Below are positions 17,537 through 26,497 of a stretch of 64,000 nt of DNA, in pieces. Origin of the DNA: Nocardioides albus (GTDB lineage: Bacteria; Actinomycetota; Actinomycetes; Propionibacteriales; Nocardioidaceae); NCBI RefSeq assembly GCF_014648255.1, contig NZ_BMQT01000005.1, positions 80,017 to 144,016 on the forward strand. Direction: 5' to 3'. The notes under the pieces were generated by a model that ran no database searches, was not told the origin of the DNA, and was given only the letters and a program-made list of their open reading frames with translations. Numbering within the stretch: the first letter of the stretch is position 1; every line of letters begins with the position of its first letter. A program made the position numbers and the translations under genes.

Positions 17537-17998
17537 TCAGGCCCGCAGCCACGCGAACGCGGCGGCCTCCAGGATCATCCACGACCGAAGTACGCGGCCC
17601 ACGAACGTGATCACGACGAAGAGCATCAGGTTGGCCTTGAGCGTGCCGTAGACCACGGCGAGGATCGCCAGCGGTGGCAGCCCGCTGAGGGCGGCGACGG
17701 CGAGCAGGCCGCCGGCGTAGGCAGGCCGTCCCTGCGTACGCCGTTCCCACTTCTCCATCCGCTGCTGCCACTTCTCGCACGCCATCTTCTTGCGGACGAA
17801 GGGGAGGGCAGTGGTGCCGTGGCCGGCGTAGTACCAGACGACCTTGGAGGTGGTCTGGCCGATTCCCGCCACCAGGGCGAGGATCAGGGCGGAGAAGGTC
17901 AGGTTCGAGGCAGCCACCGCGAGGTAGGTCTCGAAGTTGATGACGGGGAAGAGGCCTCCGGTGAAGGAGGCGGCGAAGGTCCCGAGAATGAGGTCCAT
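17537..17998 (-). CDS. YqaA/SNARE-associated-type membrane protein
   Basis: 153 residues with about four hydrophobic stretches. The pattern EAPISVATYLA-like near the start, VAGIGQTTSKVVWYYAGH, ALSGLPPLAILAVVYGTLK and a final ITFVGRVLRSWMILEA fits the small YqaA/DedA-related family, which is linked to lipid handling or membrane homeostasis in general. It follows argJ in the upstream direction with 56 bases between them. Specific role unknown. Confidence 0.7.
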   Translation of the reverse strand: MDLILGTFAASFTGGLFPVINFETYLAVAASNLTFSALILALVAGIGQTTSKVVWYYAGHGTTALPFVRKKMACEKWQQRMEKWERRTQGRPAYAGGLLAVAALSGLPPLAILAVVYGTLKANLMLFVVITFVGRVLRSWMILEAAAFAWLRA

Positions 17999-18331
17999 CA
18001 GCCGGCCTCTGGACCGCTCAGGGATTGAAACAATTCAACGATTGTGTGTTGGGGGATCACTCGCGAAACCTTAGATGTAATCCGCGTCACCGTGCGACAT
18101 CGACGGTCACATCCACATTACGGACCGCTCACCGAAATGAGTCCTTTGTCACTTAGACATAGGGGTCACAAGGGTCTTGGGACCGGCTGTCGGAACATCC
18201 CCTGCGGTTGGATCGATCAATTGTCCAGGCTCATGATCGATGACCCACTCTGGTGCACGGTACCCCGGTTGGAGGCCTCTTCAACTGGGGTAACGTGCCT
18301 GCAATCGGCGAAACTTTTGAAGGGTGTCGGA
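17999..18331. other. Intergenic region upstream of pckG
   Basis: This 333-base gap is AT-richer than its neighbours and must hold the pckG promoter and its control sites. I see a small palindrome TTGAA-N4-TTCAA (near 18026-18039) and a GATCGATCA/TGATCGATGA pair around 18211-18242, but no -35/-10 pair convincing enough to mark. An in-frame extension of pckG runs through most of it from 18044; its composition does not look coding. Confidence 0.5.
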
Positions 18332-20173
18332 ATGGTTGACGTGGACAAGGTCCTCGATGAGGCGGGGCTGACGAATCCTCATGTGCGGGAGTATGTCTCC
18401 TACTGGGCAGGGGTGACCGGAGCCGAGCGGATCGAGGTTGTCAGCGCGGCCGACGACGAGCGGCTCCTCCAGGAGTCGTTGGAGGCTGGTGAGCTGCTCC
18501 CGGTGACGGGCGGCCGCTACTACAGCCGTTCCTACAGCAAGGACACCGCGCGCTCCGAGGAGCGCACCGTGGTCGCCACCTCCAACCCGGAGGACAAGGG
18601 CGTCTACAACAACTGGAAGCCTGCCGACGAGACCGTCAAAACGCTCACCGAGCGGATGACGGGGGCGTCCAAGGGCAAGACGATGTACGTCATCCCCTAC
18701 CTGATGGCTCCTGTCGGCTCGCCCCTGGAGGCGTACGCCGCGGGTGTCGAGCTCACCGACAGCCGCCCGGTCGTGCAGCAGATGATCCGGATGGCCCGCG
18801 TCGGCATCGACTACATCAACGACCTCGCGGACCCGAGCTCGTTCGTCCGTGCGGTGCACGTGACCGGCGACCTGCCCAACCTGGGTCAGGGCACCGACGC
18901 CGACCAGCGTCTGTTCGCGACGGTCGCCGACCGGCGTACGATCCTTCACTACGGCTCTTCCTACGGCGGCAACGCGCTCCTGGGCAAGATCGCCCACGGC
19001 CTGCGCCAGGCCTGCTACGACGGCCGCGCCTCCGGCAAGTTCCTGGCCGAGCAGTTCCTGCTGCTGGGCATCAAGGACAAGGAGACCGGCGAGGAGTTCC
19101 ACGTCGTCGGTGGCTTCCCGTCCGCCTCCGGCAAGACCAACCTCTCGATGACGCTCTCGCCCGACGCCCTCGGTGAGCGTTACGAGGTCACCTTCTACGG
19201 CGATGACATCGCCTGGATCTGGGTCGGCGAGGACGGCAAGCTGCGCGCCTTCAACCCGGAGAACGGCGTCTTCGGTGTCGCGAAGGACACCAACGAGAAG
19301 ACCAACCCGGGCGCCATCAAGGCGATCCTGCCGGGCTCGGGTGCGATCTTCACCAACGTCGCCTACAACGAGAAGACCCAGGAGGTGTGGTGGGAGGGGC
19401 TCACCAAGCACCACCCGGACGACCTCGACGGCTGGATCGACTGGAAGGGTGAGCGCATCGCCGACCGGATCGACGACGAGCTGGGCGACCCGTGGGCCCA
19501 CCCCAACTCCCGCTTCACCACCCCGATCTCGCAGGTCCCCAACGCGGCGCCCGACTTCGACGACGCGGCCGGTGTGCCGATCGACGCGATCATCTTCGGA
19601 GGCCGCACCCGTGACCGGGAGCCGCTGATCCGTGCGATCACCGACGTGGCCGAGGGCGTCTACGACGGCCTCACCCTCGGTGCCGAGGCGACCGCCGCGG
19701 CCGACGGCCTCGAGGGCGTGCTGCGCTACGACCCGATGTCGATGCGTCCGTTCCTCGCCTACGAGGAGGGCGACTACGCCCGTCACTGGCTCAAGATCAT
19801 CGGCGAGGCCACCGACAAGCCCGTCTTCGCCCACGTCAACTGGTTCCAGCGTGACGCCGAGGACGGCCACTTCCTGTGGCCCGGCTACCGCGAGAACGTG
19901 CGCGCGCTGCTGTGGCTGCTGCAGTTCAAGAAGGGTGAGGTCAAGGGCCAGCAGAGCCCCGTCGGCATCATCCCGACCGAGGACGAGCTCGACCTGCGCG
20001 GCCTCGACCTGCCGCAGCGGGACCTCGACCGGATCCTCAACCTCGACCTGAAGCGCTGGAAGCAGGAGATGGGCTTCCGCGAGCAGCACCTCCAGCAGTT
20101 CAAGCTGCCCGAGGAGATCTGGGAGGCCCACAAGCGCGTGGCCGCTGCCATCGACGAGGCTGCTCAGGCCTGA
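18332..20173 (+). CDS. pckG: Phosphoenolpyruvate carboxykinase (GTP)
   Basis: 613 residues, the expected size of the GTP-dependent enzyme. FPSASGKTNLSMT is the P-loop (kinase 1a), YGDDIAWIWVGEDG holds the metal-binding kinase 2 region, and PENGVFGVAKDTNEKTNP is the following conserved stretch. It converts oxaloacetate plus GTP into PEP, CO2 and GDP, the entry step of gluconeogenesis. Start chosen at ATG 18332 because GAAGGGTG precedes it and the protein then begins as expected; the frame stays open further upstream without conserved sequence. A hairpin follows the stop. Confidence 0.95.
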   Translation: MVDVDKVLDEAGLTNPHVREYVSYWAGVTGAERIEVVSAADDERLLQESLEAGELLPVTGGRYYSRSYSKDTARSEERTVVATSNPEDKGVYNNWKPADETVKTLTERMTGASKGKTMYVIPYLMAPVGSPLEAYAAGVELTDSRPVVQQMIRMARVGIDYINDLADPSSFVRAVHVTGDLPNLGQGTDADQRLFATVADRRTILHYGSSYGGNALLGKIAHGLRQACYDGRASGKFLAEQFLLLGIKDKETGEEFHVVGGFPSASGKTNLSMTLSPDALGERYEVTFYGDDIAWIWVGEDGKLRAFNPENGVFGVAKDTNEKTNPGAIKAILPGSGAIFTNVAYNEKTQEVWWEGLTKHHPDDLDGWIDWKGERIADRIDDELGDPWAHPNSRFTTPISQVPNAAPDFDDAAGVPIDAIIFGGRTRDREPLIRAITDVAEGVYDGLTLGAEATAAADGLEGVLRYDPMSMRPFLAYEEGDYARHWLKIIGEATDKPVFAHVNWFQRDAEDGHFLWPGYRENVRALLWLLQFKKGEVKGQQSPVGIIPTEDELDLRGLDLPQRDLDRILNLDLKRWKQEMGFREQHLQQFKLPEEIWEAHKRVAAAIDEAAQA

Positions 20174-20206
20174 CGACTCGTCGTTGGTCGAGTTTGACGA
20201 GACCGG

Positions 20207-20238
20207 GGCGGCGTACGGGATTTCTTCCGTGCGCCGCC
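20207..20238 (+). terminator. Hairpin downstream of pckG
   Basis: GGCGGCGTACGG (20207-20218) pairs with 20227-20238, twelve pairs including one G-U, around a GATTTCTT loop, followed by two T. It begins 34 bases after the stop. A repeat-family motif GGTCGAGTTTGACGAGACC precedes it at 20186-20204. Confidence 0.7.
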
Positions 20239-20354
20239 TTCGGCGTCTCCGAATACTTCTGTTTCCTGCGGGAACATGAACTTTGTGCGGATTTGGAACA
20301 GATGCCCGGGCAGACATTTACGTAGCCGATCTCGCGCACCTAGGGTTCCTGCCC

Positions 20355-20729
20355 GTGACGATCCCCATGGACCAGCCGCTTCGTGCTGCCTCGATCACCG
20401 AGGCGTACACGCGGTTCTGGAAGAAGTACGCGACATTCTCGGGTCGCGCCAGCCGCACCGAGCTGCTCTGGCCGATGCTCGTGAACCTTCTGATGCTCAT
20501 CGTCGTGGTGCTGGCGCGCAACGAGGTGGTGAGCGTTGTGGTCGGTTTGTACGCGCTCGCCGCATTCGTGCCGACCATCGCGCTCGGCGCGCGCCGACTG
20601 CACGACATCAACCGATCCGGGTGGTGGCAGCTGGTCCTGATCGTCCCCGTGATCGGTGACATCGTCCTCGCGGTGCTGTGGCTGACTTTCCCGAGCCCGG
20701 AGGGTGTCAAGTACGACTTGGCCGCATGA
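20355..20729 (+). CDS. DUF805 family membrane protein
   Basis: 124 residues from GTG 20355; ATG 20367 is an alternative. The order is that of DUF805: a soluble start with AYTRFWKKYATFSGRASRTELLW, hydrophobic segments (LVNLLMLIVVVLA, VVVGLYALAAFVPTIALG), the conserved ARRLHDINRSGWWQL motif, a last segment and a short tail FPSPEGVKYD. Function of the family is unknown. TAGGGT at 20341-20346 is 8 nt before the GTG, which favours that start and a leaderless transcript. Confidence 0.8.
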   Translation: MTIPMDQPLRAASITEAYTRFWKKYATFSGRASRTELLWPMLVNLLMLIVVVLARNEVVSVVVGLYALAAFVPTIALGARRLHDINRSGWWQLVLIVPVIGDIVLAVLWLTFPSPEGVKYDLAA

Positions 20730-20782
20730 GGGCTCGTAAAATTCCCCTGACTGTTCTCGGGGTTGTCCCGGAATGGCAGGCT

Positions 20783-21286
20783 ATGGGCATGAAGTCCCTC
20801 GCAGGAGCCGCGGCGAAGCGGCTCGCCTTCGAGACCCTCGGCTGGCTGCTCGTGGTCGCCGGGATCGCCGCGATGGTGCTGCCGGGTCCGGGTCTGCTCA
20901 TGCTGTTCGGTGGGTTGGCAGTGCTCTCCCGTCAGTACGCCTGGGCTCGCCGCTATGTCGAGCCGGTCCGTCTCCGGGCCCTGCGCGGGGCTGCCGAGGG
21001 CGTCGAGACCTGGCCGCGGATCATCCTGTCCACCCTCGGATCGCTCTCCATCGGCGCCGTCGGCATCGTCTTCCTGGTCAGCCCGCCGGCCCCGCACTGG
21101 TGGCCGCTCGAGGCCACCTTCTGGCTGCTCGGTGGCGCCTGGACCGGCGTCACGCTGCTCGGGTCGTGCGCCATCGCCCTCGGCGTTCTCGCGTACTCCT
21201 ACAAGCGCTTCCACGGCCACCCAGCCGCCCGCCACCAGTTGGACGAGGACATCGAGCACTCGGGTGAGATGAACAAGGTCGCCTAA
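20783..21286 (+). CDS. TIGR02611/PGPGW-type membrane protein
   Basis: About 167 residues. Two hydrophobic pairs: TLGWLLVVAGIAAMVLPGPGLLMLFGGLAVLS, with the PGPG motif of this family, and IGAVGIVFLVSP followed by a further pair ending LGVLAYSYKRF. The tail is charged. Function unknown. The frame is open further upstream (to 20678), but that part overlaps the DUF805 gene; the ATGs at 20783 and 20789 are both plausible. Confidence 0.7.
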   Translation: MGMKSLAGAAAKRLAFETLGWLLVVAGIAAMVLPGPGLLMLFGGLAVLSRQYAWARRYVEPVRLRALRGAAEGVETWPRIILSTLGSLSIGAVGIVFLVSPPAPHWWPLEATFWLLGGAWTGVTLLGSCAIALGVLAYSYKRFHGHPAARHQLDEDIEHSGEMNKVA

Positions 21287-21374
21287 GCGGGATCATCGCG
21301 CGCGCATCCCGATGAAAACATCGACCAACCCATCATGGGTTCGGCAAATGGATGCAAACGACATTCAATGATGC

Positions 21375-21403
21375 TTGTGAACCCTAAATTTTACGCTTAG
21401 TGT
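21375..21403 (+). promoter_or_regulatory. Candidate promoter of the wall-protein gene
   Basis: TTGTGA (21375-21380), a 17-base spacer and TAGTGT (21398-21403), in an AT-rich patch that stands out from the surrounding DNA. It implies an untranslated leader of about 105 bases containing a run of nine G (21438-21446). Confidence 0.5.
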
Positions 21404-21514
21404 GCGGGGGCGGGCCGACGTGTGCGGCTATCCCATCGGGGGGGGGCCGAACAGTGCCCACCTTTCAGAGGCGGGCAGGACCACAGCTGCTTACTTCGAA
21501 ACGGGATTCCGGAG

Positions 21515-24500
21515 ATGACAAACTCCGTTCGGCGCCTCGCGGCGCGGGCCACGGTTGGTCTGCTCGCGATAGGCACCATCGTCGTTGCGCCCATGAGCGC
21601 CAACGCCCTGGTGCAGAACGACTACCTCTTCAACGAGCCCTGGACGCCGGTTGCCCCGGGCAGCGCATCGGGTCCCGACACCAACTCGTTCGACACCGGC
21701 AATGCCGCACTCGCCGCCAACAGCACGCTCCCGGCAGCCGGTGGCGACATCGCGGTGACCGCGACCATCGTGCCCGGCGCCGCGCAGAGCCCTGGCACGG
21801 AGTACGTCGCTGCCCACGACACCGACCACACTCTGGAGCATGCGAGCGCGGGAACCTTCGCCGGCGCGCCCACGGTGGCGAACCTGCCGGCCTTCCAAGT
21901 CGTGACGGGTGCGGCCTGCGGCGGCACGGCTCGGGCTCACCAGAACTACAACACCGTGTGCCCCGACGCCGGCGACCTGACGCTGACCTTCTCGCGGCCG
22001 GTGACCAACCCGGTCCTCGACATCAGCGGACTCGGAGGATTCAGCTTCGGGGTTGCTCAGCGGCAAAGTGACGGACGGATCTGGGCTCGAGGGTCGTTCA
22101 TGTCGACCCGACTCACTGTCACCAGCCCCGGCGTCACCTTCGGCTCCCCGTCGCCCGGTGCGACGAACCTGTCCGTGACCCCGACCACGCTCAACGTCGC
22201 GCAGTTCAACGCCAATCCGTTCTGCGACAACGACCGTTCCGCCTTCAGCGGCTTCAACGGCACCCCGGTGCAGTTCCCCAACACCGCGGCGGCCGGCTGC
22301 GGATCGGTGACGTTGCAGGGCACCTTCTCCGCCGTGACGTTCAACCTCGAGAACGAGGTGCGCCACTTCCGCGGAATCGCGGGGGCGGGCTCTGCGTACG
22401 CGCAGAACTTCAACGACGGCTTCGCCGACGGCACCAACGGGGCCAACTTCAAGATCACCGAGACCCGGCTGCTTCCCAACTTCCCGCCGGCACAGGCGCC
22501 CATCACCACCAATGATCGTTTTCACCTCTCTCTACGCCTGCCGATGGGCAGCTTGGGTGACCGGGTCTGGGCAGACGCCGACCGCAACGGCATCCAGGAC
22601 GAAGGCGAGTCCGGCTTCGCCGGCGTCACCGCGACGCTGGTCGACGAGAACGGCGTTCCTGTGCCCGGAGTGGATCCGGTCGTCACCGACGCCGACGGCA
22701 ACTACCTCTTCGACGAGCTTCCGCTCGGCACCTACGCCGTCGTGTTCTCGGGCCTTCCAGAGGGTTCGTCCTTCACCGAGACCGACGCCGGCAGCGACGA
22801 TGCCGCCGACTCCGATGCGGACGCCACGACCGGCATGACCGCGCCGGTGACCCTGACCCAGGCCGCGCCGGACAACCGCACCGTCGACGCCGGGGTGATC
22901 GTCCCCGGCAGCCTTGGTGACACCGTGTGGCGCGATGCCGATGCCGACGGTGTCCAGGACGAGGGCGAGGCTGGCGTGCCGGGGGTGACGGCGACGCTGC
23001 TCGACGAGAACGGTGACCCGGTCGTCGGTGTCGACCCGGTCGTCACCGACGACGACGGCAAGTATCTGTTCGAAGACCTCCCGCTGGGCACGTACCGCGT
23101 CCAGTTCTCCGACTACCCGGCCGGATATGGACCTACGGTTCAGAACGCCGGTGGCGAGGAGGCGACCGACTCCGACGCCGACCCGGCGACCGGGATCTCC
23201 GATCCTGTCACCCTCACCGTGCTCGCACCCGACAACCTCGACGTGGACGCCGGACTCCGGCAGGTCGGATCGCTGGGCGACACGGTCTGGCAGGACGTCG
23301 ATCGCGACGGCGTCCAGGACGAGGGCGAGCCCGGTCTGCCCGGAGCGACGGTCACGTTGCTCGACGGCGACGGCAACCCCGTCGAGGGCGTCGACCCGAT
23401 CGAGACAGGAGCCGACGGTTCGTACCTCTTCGAGAACCTCCCCCTGGGCGACTACCAGGTCCAGTTCACGATTCCGGACGGGACGACATTCACCCCCGCC
23501 GATGCGGGTGACGACACCACCGACTCCGATGCCACGCCTGGCGACGACCCGCTTGTCGGCCGCTCTCCGGTCGTGTCGCTGACCTCCGACGTACCGGACG
23601 TCGACACGGTCGACGCCGGTGTCCAGGTGCCCGCCGGCACCGTCGGGGACAGGGTGTGGTTGGACCGGAACCTGGACGGCTTGCAGACCGACGGTGAGCC
23701 CGGCGTTGCCGGCATCACGGTCACCCTGCTCGACGCGAATGGCGACCCGGTCGACGGGGTGGACCCCGTCAAGACAGACGACGAGGGCAACTACCTCTTC
23801 ACCGACCTGCCGATGGGCACCTACTCGGTGAAGTTCTCCGACCTGCCCGACAACCGAACGCTCACCACGCAGGACGCCGGCGGCGACGACACGCTCGACT
23901 CCGACGCCAGCCCGAGCGGAACCACCGATCCGGTGACGCTCACCCCGACCGAGCCCGAGAACCGTACGCTCGACGCTGGTCTGACCCCGCTGGGATCGAT
24001 CGGCGACACGGTGTGGCGCGACGACGACGGCGACGGAGTCCAGGGCGAAGGCGAACCCGGGGTTCCGAACGTCACCGTGATGCTGCTCGACGGCAACGGC
24101 GCCCCTGTGCCCGGTGTCGACCCGATGGTCACCGACGAGAACGGCAACTACCGGTTCCCGAACCTGCCCCTGGGTGACTATCAGGTTCAGTTCACGCCGC
24201 TCGACGGGACCATCCTCAGCCCGCGAGATGCGGGTGGCGACGACGCCATCGACTCAGACGCCGACCCGAACACAGGAGTCACCTCGACGGTGACCCTGAC
24301 TGGTGACCAGCCGGACGTCGACACCGTCGACGCCGGGCTGATCCCCTTGGGCTCGCTCGGTGACAAGGTGTGGTTCGACGCAGACGCCGATGGCATCCAG
24401 GACGACGGTGAGGCGGGCGTGTCCGGTGTGACGGCCACGCTGCTGGACGAGAACGGCGAACCTGTCGCCGGCGTGGATCCGGTCGTGACGGATGCCGACG

Positions 24501-26407
24501 GGGCGTACCTCTTCGAGGAGATCCCGATCGGCACCTACTCCGTGCGGTTCACCGACCTGCCGGCCGACCGTGCCTTGACCGCCCAGAACGCCGGGGACGA
24601 CGATGCCACTGACTCCGATGCCGACCCGACCACCGGCACGACCGGACCGGTCGAGCTGACCGCCGACAAGCCCGACGACCTGACGGTCGACGCGGGTCTG
24701 GTGCCGCTCGGCTCGCTCGGCGACAGGGTGTGGATGGACGAGAACAGCAGCGGTGTCCAGGACGACGGCGAACCGGGCGTGCCCGGGGTGACCGTCACCC
24801 TGCTGGACAAGGACGGCAAGCCGGTGGAGGGCGTTGACCCGGTCGTCACCGACGCCGAGGGTGCGTACCTCTTCGAGGGCTTGCCGCTGGGCGACTACCA
24901 GGTGAAGTTCACCGCGCCGGACGGCACGGCCTTCACCACGGCCGATGCCGGTGACGACGACGGTACCGACTCCGACCCGGGCCGCGACGGCTCGACCGGG
25001 ATCGTGTCGCTGACACCGGAGAAGCCGGACAACCTCGACGTCGACGCGGGCCTCGTGCCGACGGGCGACATCGGTGACACCGTGTGGCTCGACAACAACG
25101 AGAACGGCGTGCAGGACGAGGGCGAGCCCGGTGTCCCGGGTGTGACCGTCACCCTGCTCGACGAGAACGGCGACCCGGTCGAGGGCGTCGATCCCGTGAA
25201 GACCGATGACAACGGGAACTACCTGTTCCCCGACGTCCCGATCGGCACCTACTCGGTCGAGTTCACAGACCTTCCCAAGGGCCGTGACTTCACCGATCAG
25301 GGCGACGATCCTGCCGACCCGAGCGACTCGAACCCCGACCCGACCACGGGTCGCACCGAGCCGTTCACCACGACGGCGGACGCGCCGGACAACCTCACCA
25401 TCGACGCCGGACTGGTGCCGCTGGGCTCCATCGGTGACACGGTCTGGTCTGATGAGAACGGCGACGGCGTGCAGGACCCGGGCGAGCCGGGTGTCCCGGG
25501 TGTCACCGTGACCCTGCTCGACGGCAACGGTGACCCCGTGCCGGGCGTCGCCCCGGTGAAGACGGACGAGAACGGGAACTACGAGTTCCCCGACCTGCCG
25601 ATGGGCGACTACGTCGTGGAGCTCACACCGCCTCCGGGGAGGACGCTCTCCCCGAAGGACGCCGGTGACGATGACACCGTCGACTCCGACTTCGGACCGA
25701 AGACCTCGCGGAGCCCCGTGGTCACCCTGACCCCGGACATGCCGAACACGCCCGACGTCGACGCCGGACTGCTGCCCTCGGGCTCGATCGGTGACAAGGT
25801 CTGGCACGACAAGGACCGCGACGGCGTCCAGGACCCTGACGAGCCTGGTATCTCGGGCGTGACGGTCACCTTGCTCGACAAGGACGGTAACCCGGTTCCC
25901 GGCGTCGACCCGATCACCACGACGGAGAACGGCGCGTACAAGTTCAGCGACCTTCCGCTCGGTGACTACCGGCTGAAGTTCACACCGCCTGAGGGGATGT
26001 CCTTTACCGACGTCGGCATCGGATCGGGCGACAAGGACTCCGACACCGACCCGGCCACTGGCATCACGGGGGTCCACACACTGACCACCGAGACGCCGCA
26101 TGTGACCCATGTCGATGCAGGCCTGGTCGGCCCAATGCCCAGCCAGCCGGGAGACCCGGGTGATCCTGGTGACCCGGGCAACCCCGCTGACCCGGGCAAC
26201 CCCGCTGACCCGGGCGATCCCGGTGGTTCCGGGCCCAGCCAGCCCGGCCCCGACGGTGACAACGGGACGGGCGGCACGCTGCCCGACACCGGAGCCTCAC
26301 TGGGTCTGGTGGCCGGACTGGTCGGTGGCCTCGCCACGCTGATCCTCGGCCTGGTCCTGGTGATCTACGGTCGGCGCAAGAAGGCGGGAACGCTGATCAG
26401 TGAGTAG
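21515..26407 (+). CDS. LPxTG cell-wall-anchored protein with ten SdrD-B-like repeats
   Basis: 1,630 residues. A signal peptide (ARATVGLLAIGTIVVAPMSANA) is followed by a unique 300-residue region, then from residue 345 ten repeats of about 118-122 residues, each opening GS[LI]GD.VW.D...G.QD.GE and holding GNYLF..LP.G.Y. These match SdrD B / collagen-binding B-type domains, stiff Ca-binding Ig-like rods. A Pro/Gly/Asp linker, LPDTGA sorting signal, hydrophobic span and RRKK tail show sortase anchoring. No sortase is in the window. The start at 21515 puts the signal peptide first; an in-frame GTG at 21422 also exists. Confidence 0.92.
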   Translation: MTNSVRRLAARATVGLLAIGTIVVAPMSANALVQNDYLFNEPWTPVAPGSASGPDTNSFDTGNAALAANSTLPAAGGDIAVTATIVPGAAQSPGTEYVAAHDTDHTLEHASAGTFAGAPTVANLPAFQVVTGAACGGTARAHQNYNTVCPDAGDLTLTFSRPVTNPVLDISGLGGFSFGVAQRQSDGRIWARGSFMSTRLTVTSPGVTFGSPSPGATNLSVTPTTLNVAQFNANPFCDNDRSAFSGFNGTPVQFPNTAAAGCGSVTLQGTFSAVTFNLENEVRHFRGIAGAGSAYAQNFNDGFADGTNGANFKITETRLLPNFPPAQAPITTNDRFHLSLRLPMGSLGDRVWADADRNGIQDEGESGFAGVTATLVDENGVPVPGVDPVVTDADGNYLFDELPLGTYAVVFSGLPEGSSFTETDAGSDDAADSDADATTGMTAPVTLTQAAPDNRTVDAGVIVPGSLGDTVWRDADADGVQDEGEAGVPGVTATLLDENGDPVVGVDPVVTDDDGKYLFEDLPLGTYRVQFSDYPAGYGPTVQNAGGEEATDSDADPATGISDPVTLTVLAPDNLDVDAGLRQVGSLGDTVWQDVDRDGVQDEGEPGLPGATVTLLDGDGNPVEGVDPIETGADGSYLFENLPLGDYQVQFTIPDGTTFTPADAGDDTTDSDATPGDDPLVGRSPVVSLTSDVPDVDTVDAGVQVPAGTVGDRVWLDRNLDGLQTDGEPGVAGITVTLLDANGDPVDGVDPVKTDDEGNYLFTDLPMGTYSVKFSDLPDNRTLTTQDAGGDDTLDSDASPSGTTDPVTLTPTEPENRTLDAGLTPLGSIGDTVWRDDDGDGVQGEGEPGVPNVTVMLLDGNGAPVPGVDPMVTDENGNYRFPNLPLGDYQVQFTPLDGTILSPRDAGGDDAIDSDADPNTGVTSTVTLTGDQPDVDTVDAGLIPLGSLGDKVWFDADADGIQDDGEAGVSGVTATLLDENGEPVAGVDPVVTDADGAYLFEEIPIGTYSVRFTDLPADRALTAQNAGDDDATDSDADPTTGTTGPVELTADKPDDLTVDAGLVPLGSLGDRVWMDENSSGVQDDGEPGVPGVTVTLLDKDGKPVEGVDPVVTDAEGAYLFEGLPLGDYQVKFTAPDGTAFTTADAGDDDGTDSDPGRDGSTGIVSLTPEKPDNLDVDAGLVPTGDIGDTVWLDNNENGVQDEGEPGVPGVTVTLLDENGDPVEGVDPVKTDDNGNYLFPDVPIGTYSVEFTDLPKGRDFTDQGDDPADPSDSNPDPTTGRTEPFTTTADAPDNLTIDAGLVPLGSIGDTVWSDENGDGVQDPGEPGVPGVTVTLLDGNGDPVPGVAPVKTDENGNYEFPDLPMGDYVVELTPPPGRTLSPKDAGDDDTVDSDFGPKTSRSPVVTLTPDMPNTPDVDAGLLPSGSIGDKVWHDKDRDGVQDPDEPGISGVTVTLLDKDGNPVPGVDPITTTENGAYKFSDLPLGDYRLKFTPPEGMSFTDVGIGSGDKDSDTDPATGITGVHTLTTETPHVTHVDAGLVGPMPSQPGDPGDPGDPGNPADPGNPADPGDPGGSGPSQPGPDGDNGTGGTLPDTGASLGLVAGLVGGLATLILGLVLVIYGRRKKAGTLISE
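22549..26107 (+). repeat. Ten tandem ~360-bp coding repeats
   Basis: Repeat units begin near 22549, 22910, 23269, 23637, 23993, 24353, 24713, 25067, 25430 and 25787, spacing 354-368 bp. They encode the SdrD-B-like domains. DNA similarity between units is visible (for example GGCGTGCAGGACG and CTGCTCGACGAGAACGG recur), so recombination between units could change their number. Confidence 0.9.
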
Positions 26408-26418
26408 GTGAACCGCAC

Positions 26419-26451
26419 GAGAGGCGCGTCGGCTCTGCCGACGCGCCTCTC
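26419..26451 (+). terminator. Hairpin downstream of the wall-protein gene
   Basis: GAGAGGCGCGTCGGC (26419-26433) pairs perfectly with 26437-26451 around a three-base loop, 15 pairs, starting 12 bases after the stop. There is no T run, as is common for actinobacterial terminators. Confidence 0.8.
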
Positions 26452-26497
26452 TGTGAGTTGAACAAGGTCGTCTGAGTTCGACACTAGGCTCATACCC

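Noticed and set aside
21404..21514. Riboswitch in the leader of the wall-protein gene
   Set aside because: The leader is long and G-rich, but no known aptamer core could be recognised.
23000..26110. Minus-strand open frames opposite the wall-protein repeats
   Set aside because: They repeat with the same period as the coding repeats and are simple shadows.
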